DNA from: Azolla caroliniana
Lineage: Eukaryota > Polypodiophyta
Length of the DNA stretch: 64,000 nucleotides
Reading direction: 5' to 3'
NCBI GenBank assembly: GCA_043228905.1
Contig: JBHGNT010000010.1
Coordinates: 6,448,001 to 6,512,000 of the forward strand
Positions 11,452 through 23,624 of the stretch are shown here, one piece after another (within the stretch, counting starts at the first letter, position 1; each line of letters opens with the position of its first letter). Position numbers and translations under genes: made by a program. Below the pieces are notes generated by a model. That model had not been told where the DNA came from, did not search any database, and was given only the letters and a program-made list of their open reading frames with translations.

Positions 11452-12103
11452 CCGGTTAGTGGCGAAAAGATATGTGCAGACCCATGGAATCGATTATGAC
11501 AAGACCTTTGCTCCGATAGCGAAGATGACGGCAGTTCATGTGGTGCTAGCGGTTGCTACGGCAAGGGGGATGGCATCTTCACCAGATGGACGCGAAGAAT
11601 GTGTTTCTTCAAGGTGACCTTGAAGAACAGGTCTACATGATCCAGTCCCGATGAACGCGTCGGCAATGTGCCGACTCAAGAAGTCGCTTTACGGCCTAAA
11701 GCAAGCTCCCCATGCTTGGAATTTGGAAATCACGCACCGGTTGCGTAAGATGGGGTTTGTGGCCTCCAAGTCTGGCTCCTTGTTGTTCATCCAGAGAGGT
11801 CTGGAAGGTTGGATATGTATCTTGCTATATGTGGATTATCTAGTCATCATCGGACCCAGACTCGTTGAATTGGCCAAGTGGAGTCCCAGTTGTTGGATGC
11901 ATTCGAAATGAAGGACCTGCGGGACCTTCATTACTTCCTCGGGATCAAATTGATCCACACTATTATACTGACACGGTATAACCAAAAAGCTAGTCGGTTA
12001 TATCGATGCCGATTGGGCCAGTGACACATCAGATCATCGGTCCACTTCCGATTATATGTTCTCTCTCGGGAGCGTGGTTGTTGCATGGAGCAACAAAAAG
12101 CAA
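11452..12103 (+). pseudogene. Copia J reverse transcriptase fragment
   Basis: Pieces in shifting frames show RLVAKRYVQTHGIDYDKTF, then CRLKKSLYGLKQAPHAW, then the catalytic region as YVDYLVIIG, where YVDD is expected, so one catalytic aspartate is lost. The next piece, LHYFLGIKL, leads towards RNase H. At least two frameshifts and an internal deletion before 12000 are present. No activity is expected. Confidence 0.85.
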
Positions 12104-12108
12104 CCAAC

Positions 12109-12972
12109 TGTTGGGAGACAGGTCCCTCCGGATGGCAAGGGAGAAGAACAGTGCCGACAAACAAACTCGGCCGAGGCCGAATCCGTATGAGGTGGACCCG
12201 GCTACGGAGAGCCGGATGATACAGGCCTGGTGAGAACCGGATGAGGAGTACCCGGTTACGGAGAACCGGATGGTGCAGACCCGATATGAACCGGATGAGG
12301 AGTACTCGGCTACGGAGAGCCGGATGATACAGGCCCAGTATGAACCGGATGAGGAGTACCCGGCTACGGAGAGCCGGATGATACAGGCCCGGTATGAACC
12401 GGATGAGGAGTACCCGGCTACGGAGAGCCGGATGATACAGGCCCGGTATGAACCGGATGAGGAGTACCCGGCTACGGAGAGCCGGATGACGCAGACCCGG
12501 TGAGAACCGGAGGAGGAGACATATTCGTAAATATGTTTCTGAGAGCCCATCGAGGCTATATTAGTAAATAGCCGAAAGGTCATATTAGTATAAATATGAC
12601 TTAGGGCAAACTTTTAGAGTTGTTGTCATTTTCTATTTTGCACGAGATCAGAGTGCGTAACTGTACAGAGAGAGAGAGAGAGATCGAGGTCGCTGCCTCT
12701 GTTGTAACCGCTGCCTGTGGCGAAGATCGTGAGCACGAGGTTGTTGCCTCCGTGGACTCACTGTTTTTTGTACATTCTTACATAGTGACAGTTTGCAGCC
12801 TGTGGACTGCCGTGGTTTTTCCACTAGTTTGGGGTTTTCCACATAAACCTCTTGTGTAGTGTGTGTGTATCTTCCTCTCCTTTGTGTCGTGTTTTATTTC
12901 CCGTTTTCTGTGTATCATTCTACACTCGGTTGTGGCCGAGCGTCGCGCATAAGGATCGTTGTGTTCCCGTCA
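12109..12972 (+). repeat. solo LTR K with 5-bp TSD
   Basis: It starts TGTTGGGAGACAGG and ends CCCGTCA. Perfect direct repeats CCAAC flank it at 12104-12108 and 12973-12977, and Copia J RNase H coding (SKKQPT | VALSSTEA type) is continuous across it. There is no internal region, so it is a solo LTR. A TATA-like TAGTATAAATATGAC lies near 12587. Parts of R/U5 resemble the Copia E LTR at 39930. Length 864 bp. Confidence 0.9.
12185..12510 (+). repeat. 54-bp minisatellite in LTR K
   Basis: About six tandem units of 54 bp are present, each with GAACCGGATGAGGAGTAC and CGGCTACGGAGAGCCGGATG. The array is open on the minus strand as an 18-residue repeat, but that is only a consequence of the period being a multiple of three. 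It lies in the U3 part of the solo LTR. Confidence 0.9.
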
Positions 12973-13601
12973 CCAACAGTGGCTCTTTCGAGCACTGAGG
13001 CTAAGTATCGAGGTGCTATCGTCGCCACCTATGAAGCCATCCGGCTTCGGCGGCTGCTACAAGACCTCCGGATCTAACTATCGACTCTGATCTCGATCTA
13101 TTGCGACAACATGAGTAGCATGCAAATGACCAAGAACCCCGTGTTCCATGCTCGGACGAAGCACATAGAAGTTCATTATCACTTTGTGCACGAGCGGGTC
13201 CTCAGCGGTGAAGTCAAACTTCGGTATGTTCAAACGGATCGGTTGCCAACATCTTCACCAAGGCACTTGGAACTGACAAGTTGCAGCATTATTCAAAGAT
13301 GCTTAGTCTTCAGCATCTCGACATGTCGCACTTGAGGGGGAGAACTGGAACAGAAACCAGGAAAACATGTAATGCCAGAGAGAAGGAAACTGAAATAGGG
13401 GAAGACCAAAGGCAAAAGGGAGCCAAGTTGACTAAAGAAGCTGTCACATACGAAGAAGTCGGAACAAGCGGCGACGACGGTAGAGTCAAGAAGGACAAAA
13501 CCGACCAGAAGAAGAAGACCAAGACCCGAACATGGTCTGATGTGGTAAAGGGTCTGAAGATTGAGGACGAATTGGAGACATCCAATCCGAACAAGAGCTA
13601 G
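12973..13601 (+). pseudogene. Copia J RNase H and C-terminal tail
   Basis: Reading resumes after LTR K with VALSSTEAKYRGA and then NMSSMQMTKNPVFHARTKHI, EVHYHFVHERV, the usual Copia RNase H end. A stop near 13077 and a frameshift near 13250 interrupt it. From 13281 a Lys/Glu-rich tail of about 100 residues runs to 13601. The tail has no recognised domain and is of uncertain coding status. Confidence 0.75.
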
Positions 13602-14234
13602 ATCAAATCGGCGGCACCCGATTCGGAAGAGGCGTTTGATTCAGAGGAGTCGAATCAACAAGAGGCCAAACGAACGAGAAAGCAGCGGAAGTCGACACCG
13701 ACATGGAGGAACCGACGAGTCGAGAAGCGGCAAAGTCACAGCAGCGAGGGAGCTAAGTTGGGCCTTATGAGCAGGCAAGCCGACCGAGAAGGTCGAGGTG
13801 CACGGAACCAAACAATCGAGGAGCGCAAGCAAGGCGGGCAGATGCCAGGAGGAGCTAGAGGGAAGGACCTGTAGACACTGACACCACGATCCGACCTCAA
13901 GTTGAGCTTGAGGGGGAGTGTTGAGTGGACAAGCTCGACCATATCCGGATCAATTGAATAAGCCAGAGCCAGATCGGTATCCAGAATAGAGAACCAGATA
14001 GGTATCTGGATCGGTATCCTGAACGAAGTGTCGGATCGGATTGTAACTGGTAAGCCATTAGAGGCCTACGATCCCAGCCTAGTACGTAGGCATATGTTTA
14101 GGAATCAATGTCAGTCGCTCGCATAGTATGAACCATACGTACCATTCGTGCATTCGTGTTTGAGAATGATAAACACCCTCAAAGAATGATAAATACTATA
14201 CTTTTACAAATTAAAGCAATTAGATGCTTTATAG

Positions 14235-14445
14235 AATAATTACAGAAATGATATAGAAATTTCAAAATTTATAAAGAAATTACAGAAATGATAGAAATTA
14301 CAAAGAAATTACAGAAATTATGAAAATTACAAAGAGATTACAGAAATCACAGAAATTACAAAGAGATTTCAGAAATTTCAAAGAAATTACAAAAAAATTA
14401 CAGAAATTACAAAACATTTACAGAAATTATTGAAAAAGTTCAGAA
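14235..14445. repeat. AT-rich short tandem array in MITE T1
   Basis: Irregular repeats of ttacagaaa and acaaagaaa type words, about 9-19 bp apart. Confidence 0.8.
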
Positions 14446-14646
14446 ATTTCTATACTACATAGTACATACTATGACCTAAAGTTTAAATAACTTTAAACCC
14501 TATTATTAACCCTAAATATACCTGAATCTCGTTGGTATGCAGATCGTTGAAGCAACAGATCGTTCGAGGCTAGGTGGGAGAGGAGAGGAGAGCGTAACAT
14601 TACGTTGATGTGCAGAGGAAAAGGGGGAAAAGGGGGAAAAAGAGGG

Positions 14647-14664
14647 AAAAAAAAAAAAAAAAAA
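14647..14664. repeat. poly(A) tract
   Basis: Run of A inside MITE T1, next to GGGAAAA repeats. Confidence 0.9.
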
Positions 14665-15005
14665 AGGAAAAAAACACACGAATATTTGAATATCATTCAT
14701 GTTCGTTTTCCAACGTAGGAAAACGAATGATATGGCAGACGAACACGAATTTTACGTGCTATGGTCGCTCGTATAAGCATTGAAGTACATGTCAATACTT
14801 CTATCAGTCCTTTTAAGGAATTGTATAAAAGTGCTCACTGAGCACATCGTATGTACAAAGTGTTATTTTGAAATTGAGTTCTATTGTTCTGCTCTCTCTG
14901 TATCTCCTGAGTACTCTCTCTCTATGTGATTTAAGCTTTCCATTAAACCTGTGTATATTCCCTGTTGTTATCCGGTGAAGCTGGTTTCTTCTACAAGCTT
15001 CCACA

Positions 15006-16915
15006 CGTAAGTCTTTACATTTTCTATATGCTATCCTTGCTTTCTAATGGAGATACTTTGAGTCTGTATAAGGCATCAAAAAGTTTTACAAAGTATCCTA
15101 AATCTAGATCTAGTTATCCTCTTTTAATACTAACTTACTTTTTCTATCATTGTTTTTGTTTTCTAGCTTTAATTTTGGCACAAAAGACATTGTTGGGAAC
15201 ATATCCTCATCTTTTCTTCATGAATTTAGAATTAAGATGAAAACATTCTAAGCATCACAATCTTCTTATCCATTACTTACGTTTCCCTACTTTTGACTTT
15301 TGTAAAAACACCGTTATCTTGATCCATTCAAATTTCTTTTTTCTTTGATGTTTGTGATTCTTATATCCTCGATATTGACCTCTATTCTTGAGTGCCCTAG
15401 CATTCAACGTATTTGCAACAATGTTTTAACAAAAATTGGCAACACATTAGGGAGTGTATTGTGTATCTAATTGAACTCATCATACACCCTTAACACACTC
15501 ATTTCTTACCCTTGTTCTCTTCCCATTTCATCAATGTGTCACAAGTCATTTGTGGCTCATACTCGAGCATGAACTCAACCAACAGTTCATGATCGAGTAT
15601 GAGACACAAATGACTTGTGACACATTTCAAACTCTTCCCACATTGTCTTTGCAGCGTGGATTTCAATAACTCATTTTTGTATGCTACTTGCAACAATGTG
15701 CTTAAAACTTGATATTTGCCTTGCTTCAGACATATTGGTTTTCTCTTCTATGCATGACAAGTAACTCCATGGCATTCCTTCCATAAAACAAACTAGCCAT
15801 CTCTATGGTGTGGTCGATGGTTGTGTCAAGACTTATGATTATCCCTAGCCCTCATCATTCTTTTAATAATTCCCATCATCTTCCTCAGCTCTTCCGCTTG
15901 GTTGCTTGTGAGGCCATATTCACATTGAATCTTCAATTCTTTAGGTCTTCATCTTGCTTTCTTCCTAACAATGTTTATGTTGGATTCACAATAACTTATG
16001 TCATGAAAACTCTCATGTGGATGTGAACGTCAAGTGAGACCATCGGGACCTTAGACCTGAAGGAATTAAGGAGACATGTACTTTTGAAGATAAATGATAT
16101 AGATTGCTAGATATATAGACAAATGAGAGATATGCATATAAGATACAAAAGACAAGCGATCGAACAAGACATCGGTTTTGTACAAGTAGTCCCATCACCT
16201 GGTTGGTACTTCCATTCCCCTTAACTCCTATGTGGCTAATTATTGAGACTTACATTCATAACTTTCTACAATTGCCTTTGATTTCCTTATGAGACAAATA
16301 GTTCTACTAATTGCAAAATAAATCATTTGTTTTACTTTCTTTATATTTATAGTATGTGTTTACTAATTTATTGTTTTGTAGATGTAGTACATCAAACAAC
16401 AACACAATGTAGAGAGCTAGCAAGTAGCAAGATTGATAATAAGTTATAGGTAATCATACAATATTCCACAATAGGTAAGGGTTGATGCATAGGGTAAGGG
16501 TTGATGCATAGTAGATCATGACTCCATCACTTGGCTAGTACTTCCATTGTATGGTGATTAGCTTTATTAATCATCAAATTGTCCCTTTACTTCCCTTTCT
16601 TTATATTTACACTAGGTTTCTTAATTTATATTATTGTTTTCATACTAGTAGGCCATAAGACAATCAACACTTAACAATGTAAGGAGCAAGGAAATAAAAA
16701 GATTGATCATCAAACATTGGTCACTAGAGGGAGAGTGAGAGGAAGAGGGAGTATACAACACAATCTTTTACACATACATTCTCATCCGAAGTTCAAGATC
16801 CAAACTTTTCACTTGCTTGGTTAGCAAACCTCACCCATTCATTTTGTGTTCCTTCCGAGAACAAGGATTGTTTATAATCACCTCAATGCTTTAATCTATA
16901 TATATATATATATAT
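15006..16915. other. AT-rich intergenic DNA
   Basis: No convincing coding sequence. It contains a long hairpin (15535-15624) and a diverged direct duplication: the stretch from about 16190 to 16455 (CATCACCTGGTTGGTACTTCC) recurs from about 16520 to 16725 (CATCACTTGGCTAGTACTTCC). A 20-bp motif ggtaagggttgatgcatag is doubled at 16477-16520. Confidence 0.6.
15535..15624. repeat. hairpin with 41-bp arms
   Basis: Arms 15535-15575 and 15584-15624 are inverted copies with only two mismatches over 41 positions, separated by 8 bases (caaccaac). The arms begin tgtgtcacaagtc. No TSD or transposon-like ends are obvious. It could be a foldback insertion or a small-RNA precursor. Confidence 0.9.
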
Positions 16916-17122
16916 GAAAGCTCTATTTGCCCCCCCATTTTGGCTATCCCCCCCCCATCCCCCATTTTTTTTACAATTTCTGATAGTTCTCACCTCGGGA
17001 GAAGTCACTATTTGAGTACTCTACCAGTCGCAAATATTCCAAATGTGGTCAAGCTGGTCACAATGCACGCACTTGCGATTGGGGGGGGATAGCCAAAATG
17101 GGGAGGGGCAAATAGCGCTTTC
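16916..17122. mobile_element. MITE with 40-bp terminal inverted repeats and a MULE-like zinc-knuckle remnant
   Basis: The termini GAAAGCTCTATTTGCCCC and, inverted, GAAAGCGCTATTTGCCCC extend through CATTTTGGCTATCCCCCC on both sides, about 40 bp each. It sits in a (TA)n tract, so no TSD can be read. On the plus strand the interior encodes KYSKCGQAGHNARTC, a CCHC-type knuckle of the kind at the C-terminus of MuDR/MULE transposases. The first cysteine appears lost. I infer an internally deleted Mutator-like element; the TIRs alone would not prove the superfamily. Confidence 0.65.
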
Positions 17123-20100
17123 CTATATATATTGAAAATTTGTGAATTACATTGTTGGCACGATTTGGGCTAAAGAAGGATTGTGATGAAACTTTTAAAT
17201 AAAAAAATCCAAGGCACACTAGAAGCAAAATTATACTCAAATTTGTCTCTCATTGGTGGGAGGCAAGTGATGAACATTCTTATACTAAGTTGTTCCACAA
17301 GGATCATGACAAAATTTCCAACTAGGAATTGTAAGTATTGGAGACAAATTTACATTAAAGAAAAATTCACAAGCAATGGGACTCAAAGTCATTCTTTGGA
17401 TTTCACAAAATCTAGCACCCTTTCCATATGGGGATATTCATGCCCAAGAAAACACAAAGAAGTTTGCTAACCAACCAAGAGCATTGTCATATGGAAGTTT
17501 GCTAACCAACAAAGAAATTTGACAAGTGATGGGGATGCAAACTCACACCTTTGGATTTCACAAAATCTATCACCCTTTCATATCATGATGCTCGTGACCA
17601 AGAAAATACAAAGAAGTCATAAACATCCAAGAAATTTTAATGGCTAAATATGAGGACAATTTTCCAAAAGTCAAAATTAGAAACAATGCAAGTGATAAGA
17701 AATTTATGATAGAGAAAAACAGTCATAACTTCTCCATCCAACTCCAAATTAACCAAAACAATTTTTGCGCAAATGCTAATAGTGAGAACTATAATATATT
17801 GTCGTGTATGTAAAAATTGGAACCACGAGACAGAAATAGTGATGGAAAAGTAAGTCGGTTGCAAAAGAAAATAACTAGCTTTATATTTATGAAACTTTGT
17901 AAAAATCTTGAAAACCTCATATAAACTCTAAGTATCTCTATTAGAAAGAAAGGATAGCCAACAAAAAACTCAAGCAAAACCGATAATGAAAGAGAGGAAG
18001 TGTTGAAGACGATAGATTCTTAAAGAAAGAATGATGCAGATTCAGAAAAAATGAGAGGCGAGAAGAGACTTACCAGAAGAAAGGACTAGTATAAATTATG
18101 GTGATTGAAACTCAAGTAATTGTTTCATGTGCGGTTATATCTATGGTTTAAGGCATAATCCCAAATATTCACACAAATCACAAATTTTCTCAAATACATG
18201 TAGGAACGTAAATACAAAAATGAAATATTGACATAAATCCAATGATACATACATACACACACATCTATACACATAAAAAGAGTTAATTACACATCCATAA
18301 TGCACATTCACATGATTCTAATCATGTGAGCTTATAAAACAAAAGCATGCAGATAAGAACAATATATAGACACCTGCTCAAAGCATATGCCTATTGTATA
18401 CAATTTCACATGTCCTCACAAGAATCAATCATATCCACGAGCACATGCACATTGACACAAAAGTGTGCAAGTGCACACACTTATCTAACTTAATAAAGTG
18501 TTAAGCAAACACTTCTTGGTCAAACTAAAGACAAGGTTCAACAACATGTTCCAACGCACACAATCACCAGTAAATGCATATTTCCTACACACACAATCCG
18601 TACTCACAAGGATATCCATGCAAAATGGGAAAAGAAACTCAATTAAAGAAGGTCAAAAAGGTTCCATCTCCACTATCATCTCCCACAACCCTAATTGTCA
18701 ATCCATTTTCAAAGATGTCTTCCCTAGTTCATGTCTTTTATGGTCCTGCTCTACATTCACATGCCCATCATCCTTAAATAGTTCTGGCGTCAACTTATCA
18801 AAGAATGGAAGTTTGATTGTTTATGTGATAGTTGACACACGCCTTGGCAAGGCATGCACTTTCTATGCTTCTACACGTTGTGCATTGAGCATCACATTTC
18901 AATGGATTTCTTCAATAGAAATATTTCTCATGCCTCTATGTATGATCATGTGCTATTTTCTGTCCTACAAAGGGTCATGTAGGTGTCATATGGTGCATTA
19001 TGAATCCATGCTCACAACTCTTGAAAAATGTTTTCAAACTCAGCTATGTGAGTGACAACCAAATTGGATCTCTTCATCTAAACACTCTACATCAAGTAGA
19101 CCTTATTTGATGGGTGTTATTTTTGTATGTGTCACAAAATCCCTCCACATCTTTCTCAAAGTTTGAAAATCTATTATCAAGAAGTGAACATCATTAATCA
19201 AGTGTGTCTCCATTGTCTATTCTTGCCAACAAGCTTCCATTGTTGCCTTTGAATCAAAACAGATTCCCAAATATAGACCTTCTATAGGGAAAATTTTGTT
19301 CCATCAAAAATCCCTATTTGTGATCCTCCTCTTCTTGATGTTATCAAATCCTTTGGATCTTCTTGTGGACAATAAGGTATTTGTTGACTCATGTGAGTAT
19401 ATTGATGACATGGTGGTTGTCCTTAAGTATTTGACCTCCCAACTCAAGTTGAATCTTCCTTTACACTCAACGATGAATTAATCTTCATGTTCTCTTTTCT
19501 TGTGCATGTTTTCTTTCAGTTTCCATGAGCGTTGTTTAGTCTTCGTGAGCTCTTCTTGTTTATCATATTGTAGATGAAAATATCCCTCTAATACTACTTG
19601 TTGGAATTAGGAGAACGTGACACTTGACCTAATATCTAAAGTTCCAAGATCCTAATTCACCTCTAGAGAATAGAAGGCAAGCAATGGCAATTACCAAGAT
19701 GATAACACAACATTCACAGACATAATGTGACAATATTGATGAATTCATAAAACCAAAGTTGGTTACTTCTATTTTCACAATAGTAAGTACACAAGTCCTC
19801 TCTCATGCACACCCTAAGCCCCATCTCTATTGAATGGTCAATTGAAAAAAGATCAACACCTTCCAATGTCTAAGTTGTTCATATATATAGTTGAGCTTGG
19901 AGGATTATTCCCATTGCTACACATAGGAGCCTTTGTACAAATAAAAGGGATTAGGGTTAAGGGTGTTGAGAGGAGAATATAGGGGAGAGAAGTTTCTTGC
20001 GACAGAGTCAACATTGCTTATGGCATTCAACCTAATGTACTTACAATGATAAAAAAGACCTAATCTTTTGCAAGCTCATATCATGTATACAAAGATTGTT

Positions 20101-20159
20101 TAATTCAAAATTAATGTTTAGCAGAACAAAAACCCTTAGAAAATTTAACTTGAAACTTG
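17123..20159. other. AT-rich intergenic DNA
   Basis: No supported gene. A diverged duplication is visible: ggatttcacaaaatctagcacccttt near 17398 recurs near 17548 with the following ~60 bp. The longest open frame (18498-19055, 185 aa) has no recognisable domain and biased composition. Confidence 0.5.
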
Positions 20160-20434
20160 CATAGTACGTAAAATTCGTGTTCGTCTAGCATAACATTTGT
20201 TTTCCTATGTTGGAAAACAAATGCGAATGTTATTCAAACATTCTTGTGTGTTTTTTTCCCATTTTTTTAATGTTTTTTTTTAGTTTTTTCCATTTTTTAG
20301 GCTTATTTACCTCATAATAAATAGTTAATCCAAAAGTATGGTATTTATCATTCTTTGAGGGTGTTTTTCTTACACGAATGGTTCAATCATTCTCGAATGC
20401 GAATGTACGTATGGTACGTATGGTTCATACTATG
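20160..20434. mobile_element. hAT-like MITE T2, related to T1 and inverted
   Basis: Its ends CATAGTACG and (other strand) CATAGTATG match T1, and the sequences next to each end match T1 in reverse orientation (ACGTAAAATTCGTGTTCG; GAATGATAAATAC with CACCCTCAAAGAATG). It also has the GTTTTCC/GGAAAAC hairpin (20199-20230). The flanks gaaacttg and caagttga are not direct repeats, so the TSD is lost or the ends extend further. About 275 bp, lacking the AT-rich array of T1. Confidence 0.8.
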
Positions 20435-23400
20435 CAAGTTGAAAGGACAATATTCCTCAATAGAATGAGGAATATGTTTTGAGTTCATCAAACCAAAACT
20501 GGCAAGTCACTTTGGCCATGTCTCAACATTAAATTTGATGAAAAGTTCAAGTTGTATGAGACTCATCAAGCTTAATGTTTAATGTCTCTCATGAGGCCAA
20601 TGTGACCTATGAGACCAAAACAAGATACATTTCATAGCTCGTATAGTGAATCGAAATTAACAATCCATAAGCTAATGGGAAAGAGAACCAAAAACTAAAA
20701 GAGCATGTTGACATAAAATAACCTCTACATTTCTACCTTGTTTTCAAGAAGTAAACCACGAAAATTGACAAATAGTGAAGATGTGAGAACATTTAATGGT
20801 CTGGTATATTGAAGAATGGATTTATTTGGACACAAACAGAACCAACATCCATAGGGAATGGAAGTTTAGATCACATTAAAGACTTGCACCCTAATACAAA
20901 TTCCATTTTAGTTGTAGATTGGGACGTGTGGGTTCAAACCCACTCAATTGGCATGCCATCTTACGTTGCATGTGTCTTGGTATAAATTATTTCTAAAACA
21001 ACACATGTAAAGTAGATGTTCTCTAATGACACCATTGTGTGTACACTAAGCTTGATTTTATTAAAATAATATTCAAATGTAATAGAAGAGTTCTATTTGA
21101 AAATGTATGAAAGGCATAACAAAATTAAGCCCAAGGATGCATTATTAAGTCTTGGTCATTATCTATCTATGCGGCATGTCCATTGGCCAAGTGACTTATT
21201 AAGGTTAACCCAACACATCAAGGGAATTTGCCATTTTATACATTTAAATGCCTTTCTTTAAAGAAAATCGGAAATATGCAAACTAGTATGTACATATTTG
21301 AGACCAAAACACACATACACACATGATGCAAAACCGTTTTGTGATTTGGGTTTGTTAACAACCTTTTTGTTCTAAAAAACTATGCAATCAAAAGTGACAA
21401 GATGGAAGGAAGCGGGAATACTTGCGACCAAGAAATCCATATAATGAATGGCGCAACCTACTAGGAGGTCAGACAACCTTATTCTCTGGGTGAAGGATGG
21501 GTTATTCATTACCATTCTCAATTATTGTGAATTGATGGGTAACAAATCACTTACACACAGGCAGTTTTTAGATAATTCCTTCTTGTTGACATTCCAATGC
21601 CTTGTTAAATCAACCTTGGAATCGTAAAAGTCAAGGTTTGATTTTGGCAATCGATTTCTCATGTCATCCATATTGAGGGTTTCACGGCATGACAATCCAA
21701 GCATTACCATAAATTGTGGGATTTGGTCAATGGAGCGAAAATAATATATATTAGAGGCCTACAAGATGATGACTTGATTAAATAGTTGGGGACTCCAATA
21801 AGGTGTACTAGCTTGTAGAATGGCTTACCAAGGTGCAAATTTTGTCTCAAATCATCCGTCTTCTACAAATGATAGGGATATCATAATAAAACGTAAACAT
21901 CGATGTGGAAATCTTGCTGACTAACAAAACAAACACGTCGACACATTGTGTATGAGTGCATATGTATGTGTTAGTGAGTTCTGATAGAAAAGGAGGACCG
22001 GATAGAGATGTATATTATCGAAGCGAAGATGGAAGAGAGAAGTGTAAGTAACATGGTTTGTGTGTGCATGTGAGTGAGAGAGACAGAGATAGTGGATGTA
22101 TGTGCTTGTGCGAGAGAGGGAAAGCTGGCAGGGTGGATAAGCCGGAAAAGCTTTTGTAGAAATATCTTATGTCCGGACAAGCGTCCATTCCGAGTGTATG
22201 AGAGAGAACAAGAATGTCGAGTCGTAAACAAAGATTGGGATTGGGTGAACCTCTCTGTACTTCTTCTTCTTCTTCTTCATATGTGTAACGGAATATTAAA
22301 TTATTTTTATGTAATAATAGATCCATCAATTAATTTAATTTAATAAATAAATAACCCAGTTTTTTTCTCTTTATTTACTCATCTCACCTCTCCCTTCTTT
22401 CTCTTTTGCTCTTTTTTTTGGGGAATGACGTCATAAACTTGTGGGCGTCCTGCAAGCAAATGATGGGAGTTGACTAAAACCCAACAAAAACAAAAAAACA
22501 AAATCCCCAAAACAAATCAAATACAGAAAAAAAAAATTCAAAAAGCAAAAACCCAAGTCCAACCAAAAAAGCATAAAAAAAGAAGGAAAAGCTAGATCTC
22601 CCACATATTTTACCCGAATGCAACCCTAAGTTTCCTTGTTTTAATTCGTTGTATACGACACGCTCCTTTGTCTCCCCCCAGTAAATAAAGAGAGAGCATT
22701 ATATGGATTCAATCATAAAAGAGAGCAATATATGGATTCAATCATTTCCACTGTTGCGTAAACAATTGCTGAAATTTGTGCATATAATCCTTGAGGGTCA
22801 TCGGGCAGGGGTCGACCAAAGGGCATTCGGAGAAATAAAGAAATCACTAGGGTAAATTGTATGTATTATTAAGATTTCCCTGTAGAATGATATAGTGTGC
22901 AAACCATGGACGACTATGCATATATGTACTTGTGGGGCCACCAAGAGCAATTTGGGAGAAATCGAGACAAAAACGTTTGAGTAGAATACGAATGCTTGGC
23001 TTGCATCGTATGTTCTTCTGTACTTGTTAGGTCATTTTTCTTTTTTGATGAGTAGCATCTACTTATGGTGATCGAATATGTACGTGGGTATGTGATTGTG
23101 AGGTGATAGCACATGTATGGAGACTCGATATGTGTATGCATGTGTCCTAAGGGCATCACACTAGGGTAGCCGCATGCATCATAGACATGTTTGCTTCATC
23201 AGAGAAGAGAATCTTACGGAATTTATTCTTCCATACTTCATTTTAACAAATTTGTGAGAGGCTATGTACCCCAAGTATCCTATATACATACAATCCACTA
23301 CACACATAGGAATCATGTGTTTTCTTTACCCAAGTTCTCTAAAGTACTTTGACATCCTTTATTTCACTTCCCCCCTTTCCCCATTAAATCCACATAGGGA

Positions 23401-23575
23401 AAACGCTCCACACACAAGCTTCGCGTGGGACATGATCACGATGCGGGCCGAATGATTGATAAAGAAAGAAGAAGGAAAGAGAACAAGTTGGGGGAATAAC
23501 ATTAGCTCGAGAGTGTCCTTTCAAGATACATATATATTCATATCGTTGTCAAGGACAATCTCTGCGCCCCTTCCC

Positions 23576-23578
<3 letters not shown>

Positions 23579-23623
<45 letters not shown>
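23579..23623. repeat. (CA)n microsatellite
   Basis: About 21 units of CA/AC. Confidence 0.95.

Positions 23624-23624
<1 letters not shown>

Larger units (their letters stand above)
14122..14763. mobile_element. hAT-like MITE T1 with perfect 8-bp TSD
   Basis: The termini are CATAGTATG and, on the other strand, CATAGCACG. Both fit the C-A-n-n-G start typical of hAT ends. Identical 8-bp repeats GTCGCTCG flank it at 14114-14121 and 14764-14771; 8-bp TSDs are the hAT signature. The interior has an AT-rich array of acagaaatt-like units (14235-14440), an A-tract and a short hairpin around 14702-14730. It encodes no transposase. It is related to T2 at 20160-20434. Confidence 0.85.
11452..15005 (+). 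mobile_element. Copia element J, 3' half
   Basis: Plus-strand Copia remnant: RT from 11452, RNase H, a lysine-rich tail, polypurine tract and 3' LTR. The 5' half lies left of element C and is out of view. It carries solo LTR K within RNase H and a hAT-like MITE within its LTR. Its coding sequence is closest to Copia D (53855-55620) and its LTR is closest to that of Copia L (57464-57955). Confidence 0.8.
13919..15005 (+). repeat. 3' LTR of Copia J (with MITE inside)
   Basis: It begins TGTTGAGTGGACAAGC right after the polypurine tract CTTGAGGGGGAG, and ends near CTTCCACAC by comparison with Copia L (CTTCCGCACA). A TATA box (TATAAAAG) is at 14824. The hAT-like MITE at 14122-14763 accounts for most of its extra length: about 440 bp remain without it, near the 492 bp of L. 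The end is approximate. Confidence 0.75.

Noticed and set aside
18498-19055. 185-codon open frame in intergenic DNA
   Set aside because: No recognisable domain, no homologue I can name, and codon use like the AT-rich surroundings. A chance ORF is more likely.
20925-20950. B-box-like palindrome GTGGGTTCAAACCCAC
   Set aside because: No A-box at the right distance on either strand, so it was not called a tRNA or SINE.
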